Counted from the first letter of the stretch, positions 15,711-25,341 are shown. The stretch is 52,957 bases of DNA from Pyxidicoccus fallax (GCF_012933655.1 NZ_JABBJJ010000044.1:1-52957), one strand, 5' to 3'. Numbers and translations: made by a program. The notes: generated from the sequence alone by a model not told the origin.

Positions 15711-18700
15711 ATGACTGCATCAACAATCACCGATATCCCTGATTTGTCGCTTCCTTTCCGCAGCGGTGATGCAGCGCGTGTGTGGAACTACTGGTTCTCC
15801 CACCGCGACCTCTCGCGTTCCGCCCACGCGGTCCACAACCCCTTCGCCGACGACTACAAGCTGAACCAGCGGCTCTGGTTCCATGCGGGACCGGAGCTGG
15901 ACGCTGAACTCCGGACCCTGTTCGAGCCGCTCGTCCAGCAGGCCGCCCGGGGCGAGCTCGATGGCTGGCGTGACACGCCCCGGGAGTGCCTGGCGCTGGT
16001 GCTGCTCCTCGACCAGCTCCCGCGCAACATGTACCGGGGCACGGCCGCGGCCTTCGCGCACGACGCGCGCGCGCTCGCGCTGGCGCACGAGGCGCTGGAG
16101 CGCGGGTTCCATCGCCACCTCTCGCCCGCGGAGTCCCTCTTCTTCTTCCTCGCGCTGACGCACTCCGAGCACCTCCCGGACGTCCGCCGGGCGCTCGAGG
16201 GCATCACCGAGCTCGGCACCCGCTGCTCGCGCTCCCAGCAGCGGACCGCTCGGGGCTGGTGCGTCGGGACGCAGAAGCACATCGACGTGCTGGAGCGCTT
16301 CGGCCGCTATCCCCACCGCAACCAGGCGCTGGGACGCACCAGCACGCCGGAGGAGGAAGCCTTCCTCGCCCGGCCCGAGTTCACCGCGCTCTTCATGCGC
16401 TCCCAGCAGCCGCGGACCCAGCCCGAGGCGGCCTCTGCACAGCCTTGCGCCGAGCAGGCGCGCGCCGCGCCCGGCCCTCGTCGGCCGAAGCTGAAGATCC
16501 TCGCGCTCCACGGGTTCCGGCAGAACGGCGAGGTCTTCCGGGCCCGCACGCGGAAGCTGCGGCACGCGCTGGAGGACATCGCCGAGTTCACCTTCGTCAC
16601 CTCGCCGCACGTCTATTCGCCTCAAGGAGAGACGCGCGCCGCCACGCTCGCCGCCTTCGGAACGATTCCCGAGTACCCCACGCAGCGGGTGTGGTGGATG
16701 TCCTCCGAGGACAACAGCGTGTACGAGGGGTTCGACGCCTCGGTGGCCTATCTGGAGACTGTCTTCCGCGAGCAGGGGCCCTTCGACGGTGTCGTGGGGT
16801 TTGCCCAGGGCGGCACGCTCGCGGCCGTGCTCGCGGCCATGCAGCCGCATCCGACCCTCTCCATCCGCTTCGCCATCTGCATCTCGGCGTTCCCCTCGCG
16901 GGCCCGGGCGCACGCGAAGTACGTGCAGCCGCGGAGCATCCAGGTGCCCGCGCTCCACGTGGTCGGCACCCGGGACATCCTCGTCACCCCGGACCGCTCG
17001 CTCCAGCTGTTCGAGACCTTCGACCCATCGGCGGCGACGCTGTTGAAGCACCCCGGAGGCCACTTCGTTCCCAGCGCGTGGCCCTATCCGGACATCCATG
17101 CCTTCGTGGAGCGGTTCGTCCGCCACGACACCGTCCCCGTCGAGACGCCATCCGTGGCCGCATCGCCGTCCGTCTCCGAGCCGGAGCCGGAGCCGGACGA
17201 CGGTGGCCCGCTGCTCGGCCACGCGCGCGAGGCCCTGGCCGCCGCGTCACGGTCGCCGCGCTCGCCCATCGACGTGCCGCTCGTGCAGAACCTCCTGCAC
17301 GAGATGGCCACCCAGGGCCGCTGGCGCGAGCTGCGGCAACTGGCGGTGCACGCGCATGAGCTGCGGCGCGAAGAGGATGAGGCCCATCCAGAGACATCCG
17401 ACCTCGTCGTCGTCCACGAGGAGATCGTCGAGCTGTTCGCGCGGCAGCTGACCGCGGACCTCGCGGTGGCCGCGAACATCCTCCGCACGCGGCCGGGCGC
17501 GGGTCCGTCGGAGCGCGAAGCGCAGTGGCTGCGGTTGTTCGAGTCCCATGGCGTGCTCCAGGCGAATGGCGCCACGGGCTCCGGGCACTGGCCGTCGCTG
17601 TGCGCCCGCGAGGCACCCCGCGTGAACAACCACGCCGACAAACGCTGCCGGCTGGCCAAGGACATCGCCGCGGAGATGTTCCGCCAGGAGGCCATGCTGG
17701 CCTTCATCGACCAGGTCGAGCGTGAGCGCCTCGCCCGCGGCGATGCCAGCGTCCCTCCGTCGCGAGTGGAGGACAATCCCGCGCGTCGGCGCCGGCTGCA
17801 GCCGTATGACCAGGAGACGTTCGCCCGGCGCCTGTCGTATCAGCGCTACCGGCAGGTGCTGTCGTTGATTGCGGAGGTCCTCGCCACCATGGACCCGGGC
17901 CGCACCCGGGAGCAGCTGCACGAGCTGCGGTCGAGCCGCGAGTACTCGCCCCAGCACATCATCGCCGGGCGCACCCTGCCCCTCTCCCAGGCGGTCATCG
18001 AGCCCGAGCCCGAGCCCGTCGTCCCCTGCTCTCTCGTGGAGCTCGGCCCGCTGCTCACCCACCTGCGGGAGAACCTCGGCGTCCATCAGCAGACCGCGTT
18101 CAGCAAGGGCACCCTGACGACCGACGGGCGACTCGACCTGTGCAAACAGGTCGTCGGTCCTGGCGGCATCCGTCCCCTGCTGGAGGCGATGCGCTCCACG
18201 CGGCACGTCAAGCGCCTGCTGCTCGGCAACAACATCGTCGGTGACGGAGGCGCGGCGGCCATCGCCGAGTTCCTGCGCGAGCGCGAGGACTCGCCGCTGG
18301 ACTGCTGGTACATCGCCGGAAACCACATCGGGCCCGAGGGGATTTCGCACGTGTGCGACGCCCTCATGGAGGACACCAAGGTCACGTCGCTGTGGCTCAA
18401 GCGCAACCCGCTCAAGGCCGCCGGCATGCGGCCGCTGGCCGAGCTGCTGCGCCGCAACCGCACCCTCGCCGTGCTCGACCTGGTCAACTGCGGCCTGCTC
18501 GACGAGGGGCTCGAGGTCCTGCTCGGCGCGTTGATGGGGCCGGGGGCGAACAAGACGCTCAAGCACCTGTACCTCGGCACCAACGGAATCACGGCGGCCT
18601 CCGCGCCCCTGATTGCCCGGTTCCTGCGAGAGGACTGCGCGCTCGAGTCGTTCTATCTCTCGTGCAACCGCCTCGGCGACGAGGGCGTCGCGCTGATTGC

Positions 18701-19193
18701 CGAGGGCCTCGCGGCCAACCGCTCCATCACCCGCGTGTCGCTGGCGTCCAATCGCGTGGGCCCGCAGGGGGCCACGGCGCTGGCGGAGGCGCTGGCCGGG
18801 CATCCGTCGATTGCCCTGCTCGACCTCGGCTTCACCAAGGCGACGGCGGCCGTGGGGGAGCTGGGCAACTTCATCGGTGATGAAGGGGCGCGGGCGCTCG
18901 CGCGGATGCTCAAGGGCAATACGACGCTTCGCTCACTCGACCTGCTGCACAACTTCATCTCGCAGCTTGGCGTCAATCACCTGCGTGACGCGCTCACCGT
19001 CAACAGCACGCTCGTCACGCTGCAATTGACGCAGTTCGGCCGCGTGCACAACGAGCCGGGCAAGGAGGAGATTCGCGCCGCGCTGGAGCGCAACCGTCAG
19101 CGCATCCCGCTCGACCAGCGGGAGCACGTCGCGAAGCTCGACCTGCCCGACCACATCAAGGAAATCTACAGCGTCTACCGCACGCACTCGTGA
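15711..19193 (+). CDS. DUF924 - FSH1 pseudo-hydrolase - leucine-rich repeat fusion
   Basis: Cytosolic protein of 1160 residues, counted from ATG 15711; ATG 15642 is an alternative start. Residues 20-215 match DUF924 (ARVWNYWFSHRD, ECLALVLLLDQLPRNMYRGT, ESLFFFLALTHSEH). Residues 260-490 match the FSH1 serine-hydrolase family (LKILALHGFRQNGEVFRAR, then D422 in GTRDILVTPD and H451 in HPGGHFVPS). The nucleophile elbow, however, reads VVGFAQGG, so Ala365 replaces the catalytic Ser. Residues 500-800 are helical and unassigned, with an Arg-rich section. Residues 830-1110 are RNase-inhibitor-type leucine-rich repeats (LLLGNNIVGDGGAAAIAEF, LWLKRNPLKAAGMRPLAELL, FYLSCNRLGDEGVALIAEGL). Both enzymatic-looking modules are best known from eukaryotes. 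The protein is probably a scaffold or sensor; its substrate or partner is unknown. Confidence 0.82.
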   Translation: MTASTITDIPDLSLPFRSGDAARVWNYWFSHRDLSRSAHAVHNPFADDYKLNQRLWFHAGPELDAELRTLFEPLVQQAARGELDGWRDTPRECLALVLLLDQLPRNMYRGTAAAFAHDARALALAHEALERGFHRHLSPAESLFFFLALTHSEHLPDVRRALEGITELGTRCSRSQQRTARGWCVGTQKHIDVLERFGRYPHRNQALGRTSTPEEEAFLARPEFTALFMRSQQPRTQPEAASAQPCAEQARAAPGPRRPKLKILALHGFRQNGEVFRARTRKLRHALEDIAEFTFVTSPHVYSPQGETRAATLAAFGTIPEYPTQRVWWMSSEDNSVYEGFDASVAYLETVFREQGPFDGVVGFAQGGTLAAVLAAMQPHPTLSIRFAICISAFPSRARAHAKYVQPRSIQVPALHVVGTRDILVTPDRSLQLFETFDPSAATLLKHPGGHFVPSAWPYPDIHAFVERFVRHDTVPVETPSVAASPSVSEPEPEPDDGGPLLGHAREALAAASRSPRSPIDVPLVQNLLHEMATQGRWRELRQLAVHAHELRREEDEAHPETSDLVVVHEEIVELFARQLTADLAVAANILRTRPGAGPSEREAQWLRLFESHGVLQANGATGSGHWPSLCAREAPRVNNHADKRCRLAKDIAAEMFRQEAMLAFIDQVERERLARGDASVPPSRVEDNPARRRRLQPYDQETFARRLSYQRYRQVLSLIAEVLATMDPGRTREQLHELRSSREYSPQHIIAGRTLPLSQAVIEPEPEPVVPCSLVELGPLLTHLRENLGVHQQTAFSKGTLTTDGRLDLCKQVVGPGGIRPLLEAMRSTRHVKRLLLGNNIVGDGGAAAIAEFLREREDSPLDCWYIAGNHIGPEGISHVCDALMEDTKVTSLWLKRNPLKAAGMRPLAELLRRNRTLAVLDLVNCGLLDEGLEVLLGALMGPGANKTLKHLYLGTNGITAASAPLIARFLREDCALESFYLSCNRLGDEGVALIAEGLAANRSITRVSLASNRVGPQGATALAEALAGHPSIALLDLGFTKATAAVGELGNFIGDEGARALARMLKGNTTLRSLDLLHNFISQLGVNHLRDALTVNSTLVTLQLTQFGRVHNEPGKEEIRAALERNRQRIPLDQREHVAKLDLPDHIKEIYSVYRTHS

Positions 19194-19215
19194 GCATGGG
19201 CGTGGGCACCAGGCG

Positions 19216-20265
19216 TCAGGGATAGTGGATGCGGGCGCGGATGGCGCGGTGGCCGGAGTAGTGGAGCGCCCCGTTGTCCTCGCCGGTGAACTGGCGGGCG
19301 GCGGCGTCCCCCTCGTCATAGGAGACGGTGTGGCCCGTGGATGAGCTGGCCGCCGCGTTGAAGAAGAGGAAGTCGATGCGGGCTCCGTCCGCGGGGCCGA
19401 CCGTGCCGTTGTTGTCCAGGCAGGCGCGGCCCCCCCCGCAGGCCTCGTAGATGGGGTCGTTCCAGCGGTAGGTCGTGGCGCCCGAAATCCGGCTGTTGGC
19501 CTGTCTGTACCACTGCTTGAAGTCGCCACTGGCGGCGCGGTCCGACTCGTTGGAGTCCACGCCCCAGATGATGAGGTCGGCGGTGCCGGTGCCCCGCACC
19601 TTCGCGTCCGTGCGTGCGATGTTCGCCTCCGCGCACCCGGGGTCCGAGCTCGGACCTTCCTGATTGGTGGGCCAGTGCGACGAGCCGAGGATGACCTTCT
19701 TGTGGGTGATGAGGTCCGTGAAGGCCATCCGCACGCCGATGGAGCGCGACTGGTTGTTCATCACGCACGAGCCATTGGCGCCCTTGAAGACCTGCCAGGT
19801 GTCTCTCGTCCCGGTGATGGGCTGCAGGCGGCCCGTACGGTAGATGATGGCGTTGGTCTGGTAGAACTTCGGCGGACCGCAGGGGCTGGCCTGAGGCTCC
19901 GGGTTCGCCTCGGCGATGACGAAGTCATACAGCCCGGGCAGGTTCTCCTGCATGAACTGCGCGAGGTTGGCGGCCTGCCCGGCGCCGCTCATCTGGTGGA
20001 CGATGAGGACGTCCGGCGAGTACGTCTGGTCCTTCATGTAATAGATGAGGTCCTTCCAGTCCCCCGCGCACGGCGCCTCCTCGGCGGTGGGCAGGTTCTC
20101 GTAGTTCACGTTGTAGACCACGAGGAAGCCCGGGTTGGTGTTCACCGAGACGCCCTGGGAAAGCGTGTCCAGCGCGCCGGGCTCCGGCGGGTCCTGCAAC
20201 GCCGTCTCTCCGCAGCCGAACAGAAAGACGGAGGCCAGCACCGGCACCGCGACTCTGGGATTCAT
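19216..20265 (-). CDS. Endonuclease/exonuclease/phosphatase-fold lipoprotein
   Basis: Protein of 349 residues; ATG 20265 is preceded by AAGG about seven bases upstream. Lipobox FLFGC puts the acylated Cys at 18. The EEP fold is visible in order: FLVVYNVNYENL at the start, SPDVLIVHQMSGAGQAANLA, TNAIIYRTGRL, KKVILGSSHWPT, TADLIIWGVDSNESD, ARIDFLFF and a final SGHRAIRARI. These correspond to the N, QE, NAVL, SxHW, GDxN, DxIF and SDH motifs of the DNase I-like superfamily, though several are altered: VHQM has Gln where Glu is usual, GVDSN matches GDFN loosely. It may be a secreted nuclease or phosphodiesterase with weak or changed activity. It converges on the LRR fusion gene. Confidence 0.82.
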   Translation of the reverse strand: MNPRVAVPVLASVFLFGCGETALQDPPEPGALDTLSQGVSVNTNPGFLVVYNVNYENLPTAEEAPCAGDWKDLIYYMKDQTYSPDVLIVHQMSGAGQAANLAQFMQENLPGLYDFVIAEANPEPQASPCGPPKFYQTNAIIYRTGRLQPITGTRDTWQVFKGANGSCVMNNQSRSIGVRMAFTDLITHKKVILGSSHWPTNQEGPSSDPGCAEANIARTDAKVRGTGTADLIIWGVDSNESDRAASGDFKQWYRQANSRISGATTYRWNDPIYEACGGGRACLDNNGTVGPADGARIDFLFFNAAASSSTGHTVSYDEGDAAARQFTGEDNGALHYSGHRAIRARIHYP

Positions 20266-20498
20266 GAGGACCTTGGGGGGGCGAGGGGTTGAGGAATCCA
20301 GGCTCCACCCTGCAAGAGGGTCCCGGCAGGGCGGCCGTCTTGAAAATTCGTCGTCGAGCTGACCGGCGAAGCCATTCCAATAGCGCCATATCCTTGCAAG
20401 TTGATTGCAAAGGGAGGCCGTTAGCGGATGCCTCTCGGTGCCGTCATTCGCAACCTTCTCGGGAAAAGGAGCAAATTCCTGGGACGGTTCTGCCCCTC

Positions 20499-20528
20499 CT
20501 CTCTCTAGTCGAGAGAGACCTGTTTTTT
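20499..20528 (+). promoter_or_regulatory. Hairpin plus T-run in the leader of the large toxin-like gene
   Basis: CTCTCTC at 20499-20505 and GAGAGAG at 20511-20517 form a 7-bp stem with a TAGTC loop. Four bases later a run of six T occurs (20523-20528), directly before the ribosome binding site GGAAGGGGG. The arrangement looks like an intrinsic terminator or attenuator within the leader. Confidence 0.4.
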
Positions 20529-20544
20529 GGAAGGGGGCACTCCT

Positions 20545-23500
20545 ATGGGCGGTGTCGCACCCGCCGGTGGTGGTTCTGGCGCTTCGAGCATCAACGCAGC
20601 GGAGGCCGCGAGGCGCGCGGAGGAAGCGCGTCAACGGGCCGAGGCCGCGCGTCGGGCAGCGGAGGAGGCGCGCCGGGCGGCGGAAGAGGCACGCCGGGCC
20701 GCCGAGGCCGCGCGGAGGGCCGCCGAGGCCGCGCGCCAGCAGCAGGCCGCCGCGCAGAAGGCCGCCGCGGATGCGCAGAAGGCCGCGAAGGCACCGGGCC
20801 AGACGCCCGAGGGCGCGAAGCGGACGAAGGCCGCGGCGGACGCGGCGGAGGCGGCCCACACGAAGGCGAAGGACACGCTGGCCTCCGCCAACAAGGCGCT
20901 CCAGGCAGCCGAGGAGAAGGTGGCCCTGACGGCGAAGAAGGCCGAGGAGGCCATGGGCAAGGCGAACACGCTCGCCACCCAGGAGAAGAAGACGCCGCCC
21001 TTCACGCAGAAGGACATCGACAGCGTCAAGCCGAAGAAGAACGAGCTCGTCTCCGCCTTCGACGGCACCAGCCGCCAGGCGGAGCTGGAGAAGCTGCTGG
21101 GCACCACGGCGCCACCCAAGGTGAAGCCCGTGGAGGGCGACACGCCGCCCGGGGCGCTCGACGCGCTCGACGCCGGGGACCTCCAGGCGGCCCGCAAGCT
21201 GCCCGACGGGCAGACGTATACCGACCCGTCCTCCGGCGCGAAGTACCAGGTGAAGAAGGACGCGAAGACGGGCGACACGGTGCTGTCGGACCCGAAGAGC
21301 GGCAACACCGTCACCGTCAAGCCGGACGGCAGCTACACCTCCTCGGTGAAGTCCCAGGAGAAGACGAAGGCGGGCGGCACCGTCGACTCGACGTGGACGA
21401 AGACGGTGGACGCCCAGGGCCGGCCCACCAGCCTCCAGTCCCAGAAGAGCTCCACGGAGCAGCGCACGGATACGGGCGCCACCACCTCCTCCACCACCAC
21501 CTCCTACGACGCCACGAAGTCCCCTCCCCTGCTGAAGTCGCGCACGGAGGAGGTGCGCATGGAGCGGCCCCCGCCCGAGCTGGCGCGGCGGCCCGGCACG
21601 CCGCAGGGCCCGGCGACGGTGAGGTCCGAGACGCAGTACAACGCGCAGGGCATCCCGACGAAGAAGGTCCAGACGACGGAGGTGCACACGCCGGGCTATG
21701 ACGCCAAGGCCGTCAGCGACTTCGAGGCCGCCCAGGGCAATGCGCTCCAGAACGCCTCCAAGGGCGCCGACCACCACAAGGCCAACAACCCCGCCACGTC
21801 CCTCAAGCAGGGGGGCTCGAGCCTCACCATCACCGAGGAGACGCGCTACAACGCCCAGGGCGAGCCCGCCGTCTCCACGCAGAAGACGGACTCGGTGGAG
21901 CTCAAGGCCGCGCCCAAGGACAAGAATGGCAACGGCGTGCAGGTGGTGCGCAGCCAGCAGGAGGTGACGCGCGGGCCGAAGGACGCGGTGTCCACCGACT
22001 CGCTGCCCGCCGTGTCGTCGAAGACGCCGGGCACCGTCACCAGCCGCACCACGGCCACGTCGTATGACCCGGATGGCTCCACCTTCCAGGGGGGCCACGC
22101 CAGCCGGACCCAGACGGTGTCCCAGGCCTCCGGCACCGTGGACGCCCAGGGCCAGCTCCAGCTGAAGCACCAGCCCATGGAGGTGAAGAGTCTCCAGGAA
22201 GCGAGCAAGAACCGCTGGAAGTACGACCACGTCGGCTTCCAGGTGGACGGCAACGGCAAGCCGGTGAAGGGCCAGGAGCCGAAGCGGCTCGACAAGGAGC
22301 GGCAGCTTCCCTGGCACGAGGACCTCAAGGACTTCGCGCTCGACGGGCTGTCGGAGCTGGCGGACACGGCCGGAGACCTCGCCGGCGACGCGCTGAGCTT
22401 CGCCAAGGACGTGGTGCTCAAGCCGGTGGACGCGGCCATCGACCAGCTCACCGCGCCGCTGGAAGGCAAGCTCGCGGACGAAATCAAGAAGCTCGACAGC
22501 GCGGGTGACACGCTGACGCTGAGCGGCAACCTGGACGTGAAGGTCGGCCTGAAGGCCGGCATCGAGGGCGAGGTCGAAATCGAGAAGACGGCGGACGGCA
22601 AGTACCAGCTCTCCGCCGAGGTGACGGCCGACGTGGGCGTGGGCCTGCTGGGCTCGGCGTCCGGGTCGGCCGGTGGCCGCATGGAGATGACGTTCGACAC
22701 CCCGGAGGAGGCGGCGAAGGCGGCCGTCATCCTGGGCAAGGGCCCCGCGGCGCTCGCGTCGGGTGGCGAGGACCACAAGTTCCTGCTCAGCCACCTGTCG
22801 GCGATGGAGGTGAACGTCGGCGCAGAGGCCGAGGCCGGCTTCGGTGGCAAGTTCGGACCGAGCGGCGCGGAGCTGTCGGCCAGCATCGGCGCGACGATGA
22901 GCTACCGGGTGGAGTTCGAGAACGGCAAGCCGACGCACCTGGTGCGCACGATGGAGCTGGAAGGCTCCGGCGCGGCGAACATCGCCGCGGGCTTCAAGGA
23001 CAAGGCGGGCCTCGACCTCGGCGGAGAGGTGTCGGGCTCGGTGAGCGTGGAGACCAAGATTCCGCTGGACGCGAGCAAGGTGGACGCCAAGGACATGCTG
23101 GCGTTCATGGCCAGTCCGACCACGGCGATGTTCTCGGGACCGGCGGAGACGACCATCTCCGTGGAGGGCTCCGTGGACGCCGGCACGCAGGGCCGGTTCT
23201 TCTCGGCGGAGATCAGCGGGCTGAGTGGCGAGGAGATGCAGGACGTCACGAAGAAGCTGCTGGAAGGGAAGTTCGCGAACGCCTTCGACGACGTGGACGT
23301 GAAGGCGGAGGTCACCACGGGCTCGTTCAAGGACCGGGAGCTGGCCGTCGGCGCGAAGCTGGGCGTGGTGGACTTCGAGCTGAGCGGGCGCCACCGCGAC
23401 GTGACGGCCGAGGGTGCCAACGGCAATGGTGGCACCACCGTCGACCTGGGCGGCAGCAAGAAGAACAAGGGCAACGACGGGAGCAGCGGCTCGTCCGGGA

Positions 23501-25341
23501 GCAAGCCGTCGGGTAGCAACGGGACGTCCGGCGGCAACAAGCCGTCGGGCAGCAATGGGACGTCCGGGAGCGACAAGCCGACAGGCAGCACCGGAACGAC
23601 GGGTGGGACGACCCCGGCCTCGCGGCCTGGAGGCAGGCCCGCGACTGGCGATGCGCGGCAGCCTGGGACGACGACCGGGCAGGAGCAGGCCGCGCGTCCG
23701 CCGGCGAGCCCGCCGAGCAACCGGCTGCCCCCGAACGAGTTCCGGGTGAATCCCGCCACGGGGCAGCTCATCCCGACGGCACGGCCCCAGGGCCCGCGCA
23801 CGGAGCAGCCGGGAACGGCGCCGACGCGGCCCACCCTGCCAGAGCAGGGCACCGACAACACGGGCCGCCCGCCCGTGCCAGTGGTGCGCAACCCCGAGCT
23901 CCCGGGGCGCACCACGCACGTGCGCTACGACGACGGCCGGGTTCGCATCGAGGCGGGTCCGGACGCGACGCCGGAGGACATCCAGGCGCATATGGAGACG
24001 GCGCGCGTGCTCCAGCGCTACGAGGGCGCCGTGGGCAAGGTGCGCCAGCTCATCGACAAGGTGAAGCAGGCCCTCACTGGCATGCCGGGCTACGGCACCC
24101 AGGGCTTCGAGTCGCGGCTGGAGGTCCAGAAGCTCAACAACATCCTCAAGAGCCTGCAGGCCACCCAGGCGCAGCTCGACTCGGACATCCGGGGCGCGAC
24201 GGGCGCCAACACGCCACGGACGGACGCACAGCGTGCGGAGCTGGAGCGGCGCATCGCCAGCGTCGAGAACCAGCTGCGCACGCACGCCGCGCAAGTGGAC
24301 TCGCTGGCCAGGGGCAATGGCTACGTCGCCGAGCACGACGACCGGACTCCGCCCACCACCGCCAATGGACGCCCCCTCCCCGGTTCCGTCCAGAACGCCG
24401 TGAACACGGCGTGGCACAACCTGGAGCGCCCGGAGGATCGCCAGCGGTTGCAGACCCTGCTCGACAGCGAGGGATTCTCACGACTGGCTCCGCGCGAGCA
24501 GGAGGTCCTGTTCCGTCTCGTGGGCGGTACGAATCCACAGCTGTCACAGCCCATGCGCGACGCGTTGTTCAATAACGTCGACCGCGGCTACCTCGAGTCC
24601 GATGAGTTCAACGGCGCCGACGACCAGGCGCGTTTCCTGCGGTCGTTCCTCGCGAACGAGGGGACGGCCGTACGTCCTGGAATGCCCATGAAGGTTCCCA
24701 CGGTGGAGGGAACCTATGACTCGCGTCGCCTGGACGTGTCGTGGACACCCGAGAAGTCGGACCCCACCTTCCCGACGGAACACGTGGTGATGGTCGATGG
24801 AAAGGCGATCAAGGTGAAGATGGGGCCAACGAAGAACCTGCCCGAGGGGTTGCACCTTCCTGACATCTCGGAGGTCGCCAACGCGATTGCCGCATTGCCC
24901 GCCTGGGCGCGTGAATCCATCACCTCCGTCGAAACGACCGAGAATCGTCATCCCATGGACAAGAAGAAGGCGAAGGAGACTGGGCGGGATGATTTCCGGA
25001 CCTTCATGGCGGCTGATGCCAACGGGCGTGTCACCATCCACCCCGTCGAGGACCGGCGCAGTCAGGACCAGATTGATGGGACCCTGGTCCACGAGCTGGC
25101 GCACACGGTTTCAAAGAAGGCATGGCGGACCGCCAAGGACTGGGAGTCCTGGAATCAGGCGATGAAGCAGGACCTGATGGTTCCTTCCCACTACGCCAGG
25201 GACGACTTCCAGGAAGACTTCAGCGAGGCCGTCAAGCTCTACGACCAGGTTCGTGGCACGCCGCACGAGGCGGAGCTGCGCGCCATGATGCCGAACCGGT
25301 TCGCGCTGCTCGACCAGTTCTTCAAGGACAAGAACTGGTAG
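20545..25341 (+). CDS. Large toxin-like protein: Ala-rich coiled coil, beta-rich core, linker, C-terminal HELAH metallopeptidase
   Basis: Protein of 1598 residues; ATG 20545 follows GGAAGGGGG by seven bases. No classical signal peptide. Residues 10-75 are a heptad-like Ala/Arg/Glu coil (ARRAAEEARRAAEE) coded by a 21-bp repeat; more helical Lys/Ala sequence follows to about 150. Residues 190-600 contain repeated wedge-like strands (GKVQTTEVHT, TITEETRYNAQGEP). Residues 650-960 are a Gly/Val/Glu-rich beta region (VKVGLKAGIEGEVEIE). A linker with three KPSGSNGTSGGN-type repeats (987-1022) and a Pro/Thr section lead to the last 325 residues, where H1516-ELA-H1520 and the downstream EDFSEA (E1557/E1561) fit a gluzincin-type zinc site resembling the anthrax lethal factor-like group. 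The layout suggests a polymorphic effector, but no secretion marker or immunity gene is visible. Confidence 0.75.
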   Translation: MGGVAPAGGGSGASSINAAEAARRAEEARQRAEAARRAAEEARRAAEEARRAAEAARRAAEAARQQQAAAQKAAADAQKAAKAPGQTPEGAKRTKAAADAAEAAHTKAKDTLASANKALQAAEEKVALTAKKAEEAMGKANTLATQEKKTPPFTQKDIDSVKPKKNELVSAFDGTSRQAELEKLLGTTAPPKVKPVEGDTPPGALDALDAGDLQAARKLPDGQTYTDPSSGAKYQVKKDAKTGDTVLSDPKSGNTVTVKPDGSYTSSVKSQEKTKAGGTVDSTWTKTVDAQGRPTSLQSQKSSTEQRTDTGATTSSTTTSYDATKSPPLLKSRTEEVRMERPPPELARRPGTPQGPATVRSETQYNAQGIPTKKVQTTEVHTPGYDAKAVSDFEAAQGNALQNASKGADHHKANNPATSLKQGGSSLTITEETRYNAQGEPAVSTQKTDSVELKAAPKDKNGNGVQVVRSQQEVTRGPKDAVSTDSLPAVSSKTPGTVTSRTTATSYDPDGSTFQGGHASRTQTVSQASGTVDAQGQLQLKHQPMEVKSLQEASKNRWKYDHVGFQVDGNGKPVKGQEPKRLDKERQLPWHEDLKDFALDGLSELADTAGDLAGDALSFAKDVVLKPVDAAIDQLTAPLEGKLADEIKKLDSAGDTLTLSGNLDVKVGLKAGIEGEVEIEKTADGKYQLSAEVTADVGVGLLGSASGSAGGRMEMTFDTPEEAAKAAVILGKGPAALASGGEDHKFLLSHLSAMEVNVGAEAEAGFGGKFGPSGAELSASIGATMSYRVEFENGKPTHLVRTMELEGSGAANIAAGFKDKAGLDLGGEVSGSVSVETKIPLDASKVDAKDMLAFMASPTTAMFSGPAETTISVEGSVDAGTQGRFFSAEISGLSGEEMQDVTKKLLEGKFANAFDDVDVKAEVTTGSFKDRELAVGAKLGVVDFELSGRHRDVTAEGANGNGGTTVDLGGSKKNKGNDGSSGSSGSKPSGSNGTSGGNKPSGSNGTSGSDKPTGSTGTTGGTTPASRPGGRPATGDARQPGTTTGQEQAARPPASPPSNRLPPNEFRVNPATGQLIPTARPQGPRTEQPGTAPTRPTLPEQGTDNTGRPPVPVVRNPELPGRTTHVRYDDGRVRIEAGPDATPEDIQAHMETARVLQRYEGAVGKVRQLIDKVKQALTGMPGYGTQGFESRLEVQKLNNILKSLQATQAQLDSDIRGATGANTPRTDAQRAELERRIASVENQLRTHAAQVDSLARGNGYVAEHDDRTPPTTANGRPLPGSVQNAVNTAWHNLERPEDRQRLQTLLDSEGFSRLAPREQEVLFRLVGGTNPQLSQPMRDALFNNVDRGYLESDEFNGADDQARFLRSFLANEGTAVRPGMPMKVPTVEGTYDSRRLDVSWTPEKSDPTFPTEHVVMVDGKAIKVKMGPTKNLPEGLHLPDISEVANAIAALPAWARESITSVETTENRHPMDKKKAKETGRDDFRTFMAADANGRVTIHPVEDRRSQDQIDGTLVHELAHTVSKKAWRTAKDWESWNQAMKQDLMVPSHYARDDFQEDFSEAVKLYDQVRGTPHEAELRAMMPNRFALLDQFFKDKNW
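20581..20750 (+). repeat. 21-bp repeat encoding heptad coil
   Basis: Units related to GCGCGCCGGGCGGCGGAAGA recur about every 21 bases and encode ARRAAEE heptads near the N-terminus of the large toxin-like protein. Repeats of this sort can expand or contract in frame. Confidence 0.65.
23503..23610 (+). repeat. 36-bp repeats encoding Gly/Ser/Lys linker
   Basis: Three 12-residue units, KPSGSNGTSGGN, KPSGSNGTSGSD and KPTGSTGTTGGT, are encoded by related 36-bp repeats. They form the start of the flexible linker before the C-terminal metallopeptidase region. Confidence 0.7.

Noticed and set aside
23503-23610. Short regular repeats as a CRISPR array
   Set aside because: The repeats are in frame, code for a Gly/Ser linker and have no unique spacers.
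20266-24417. Long upstream extension of the EEP lipoprotein frame on the minus strand
   Set aside because: It is antisense to the large toxin-like gene, low in complexity and would bury a clear lipoprotein signal peptide at 20265.
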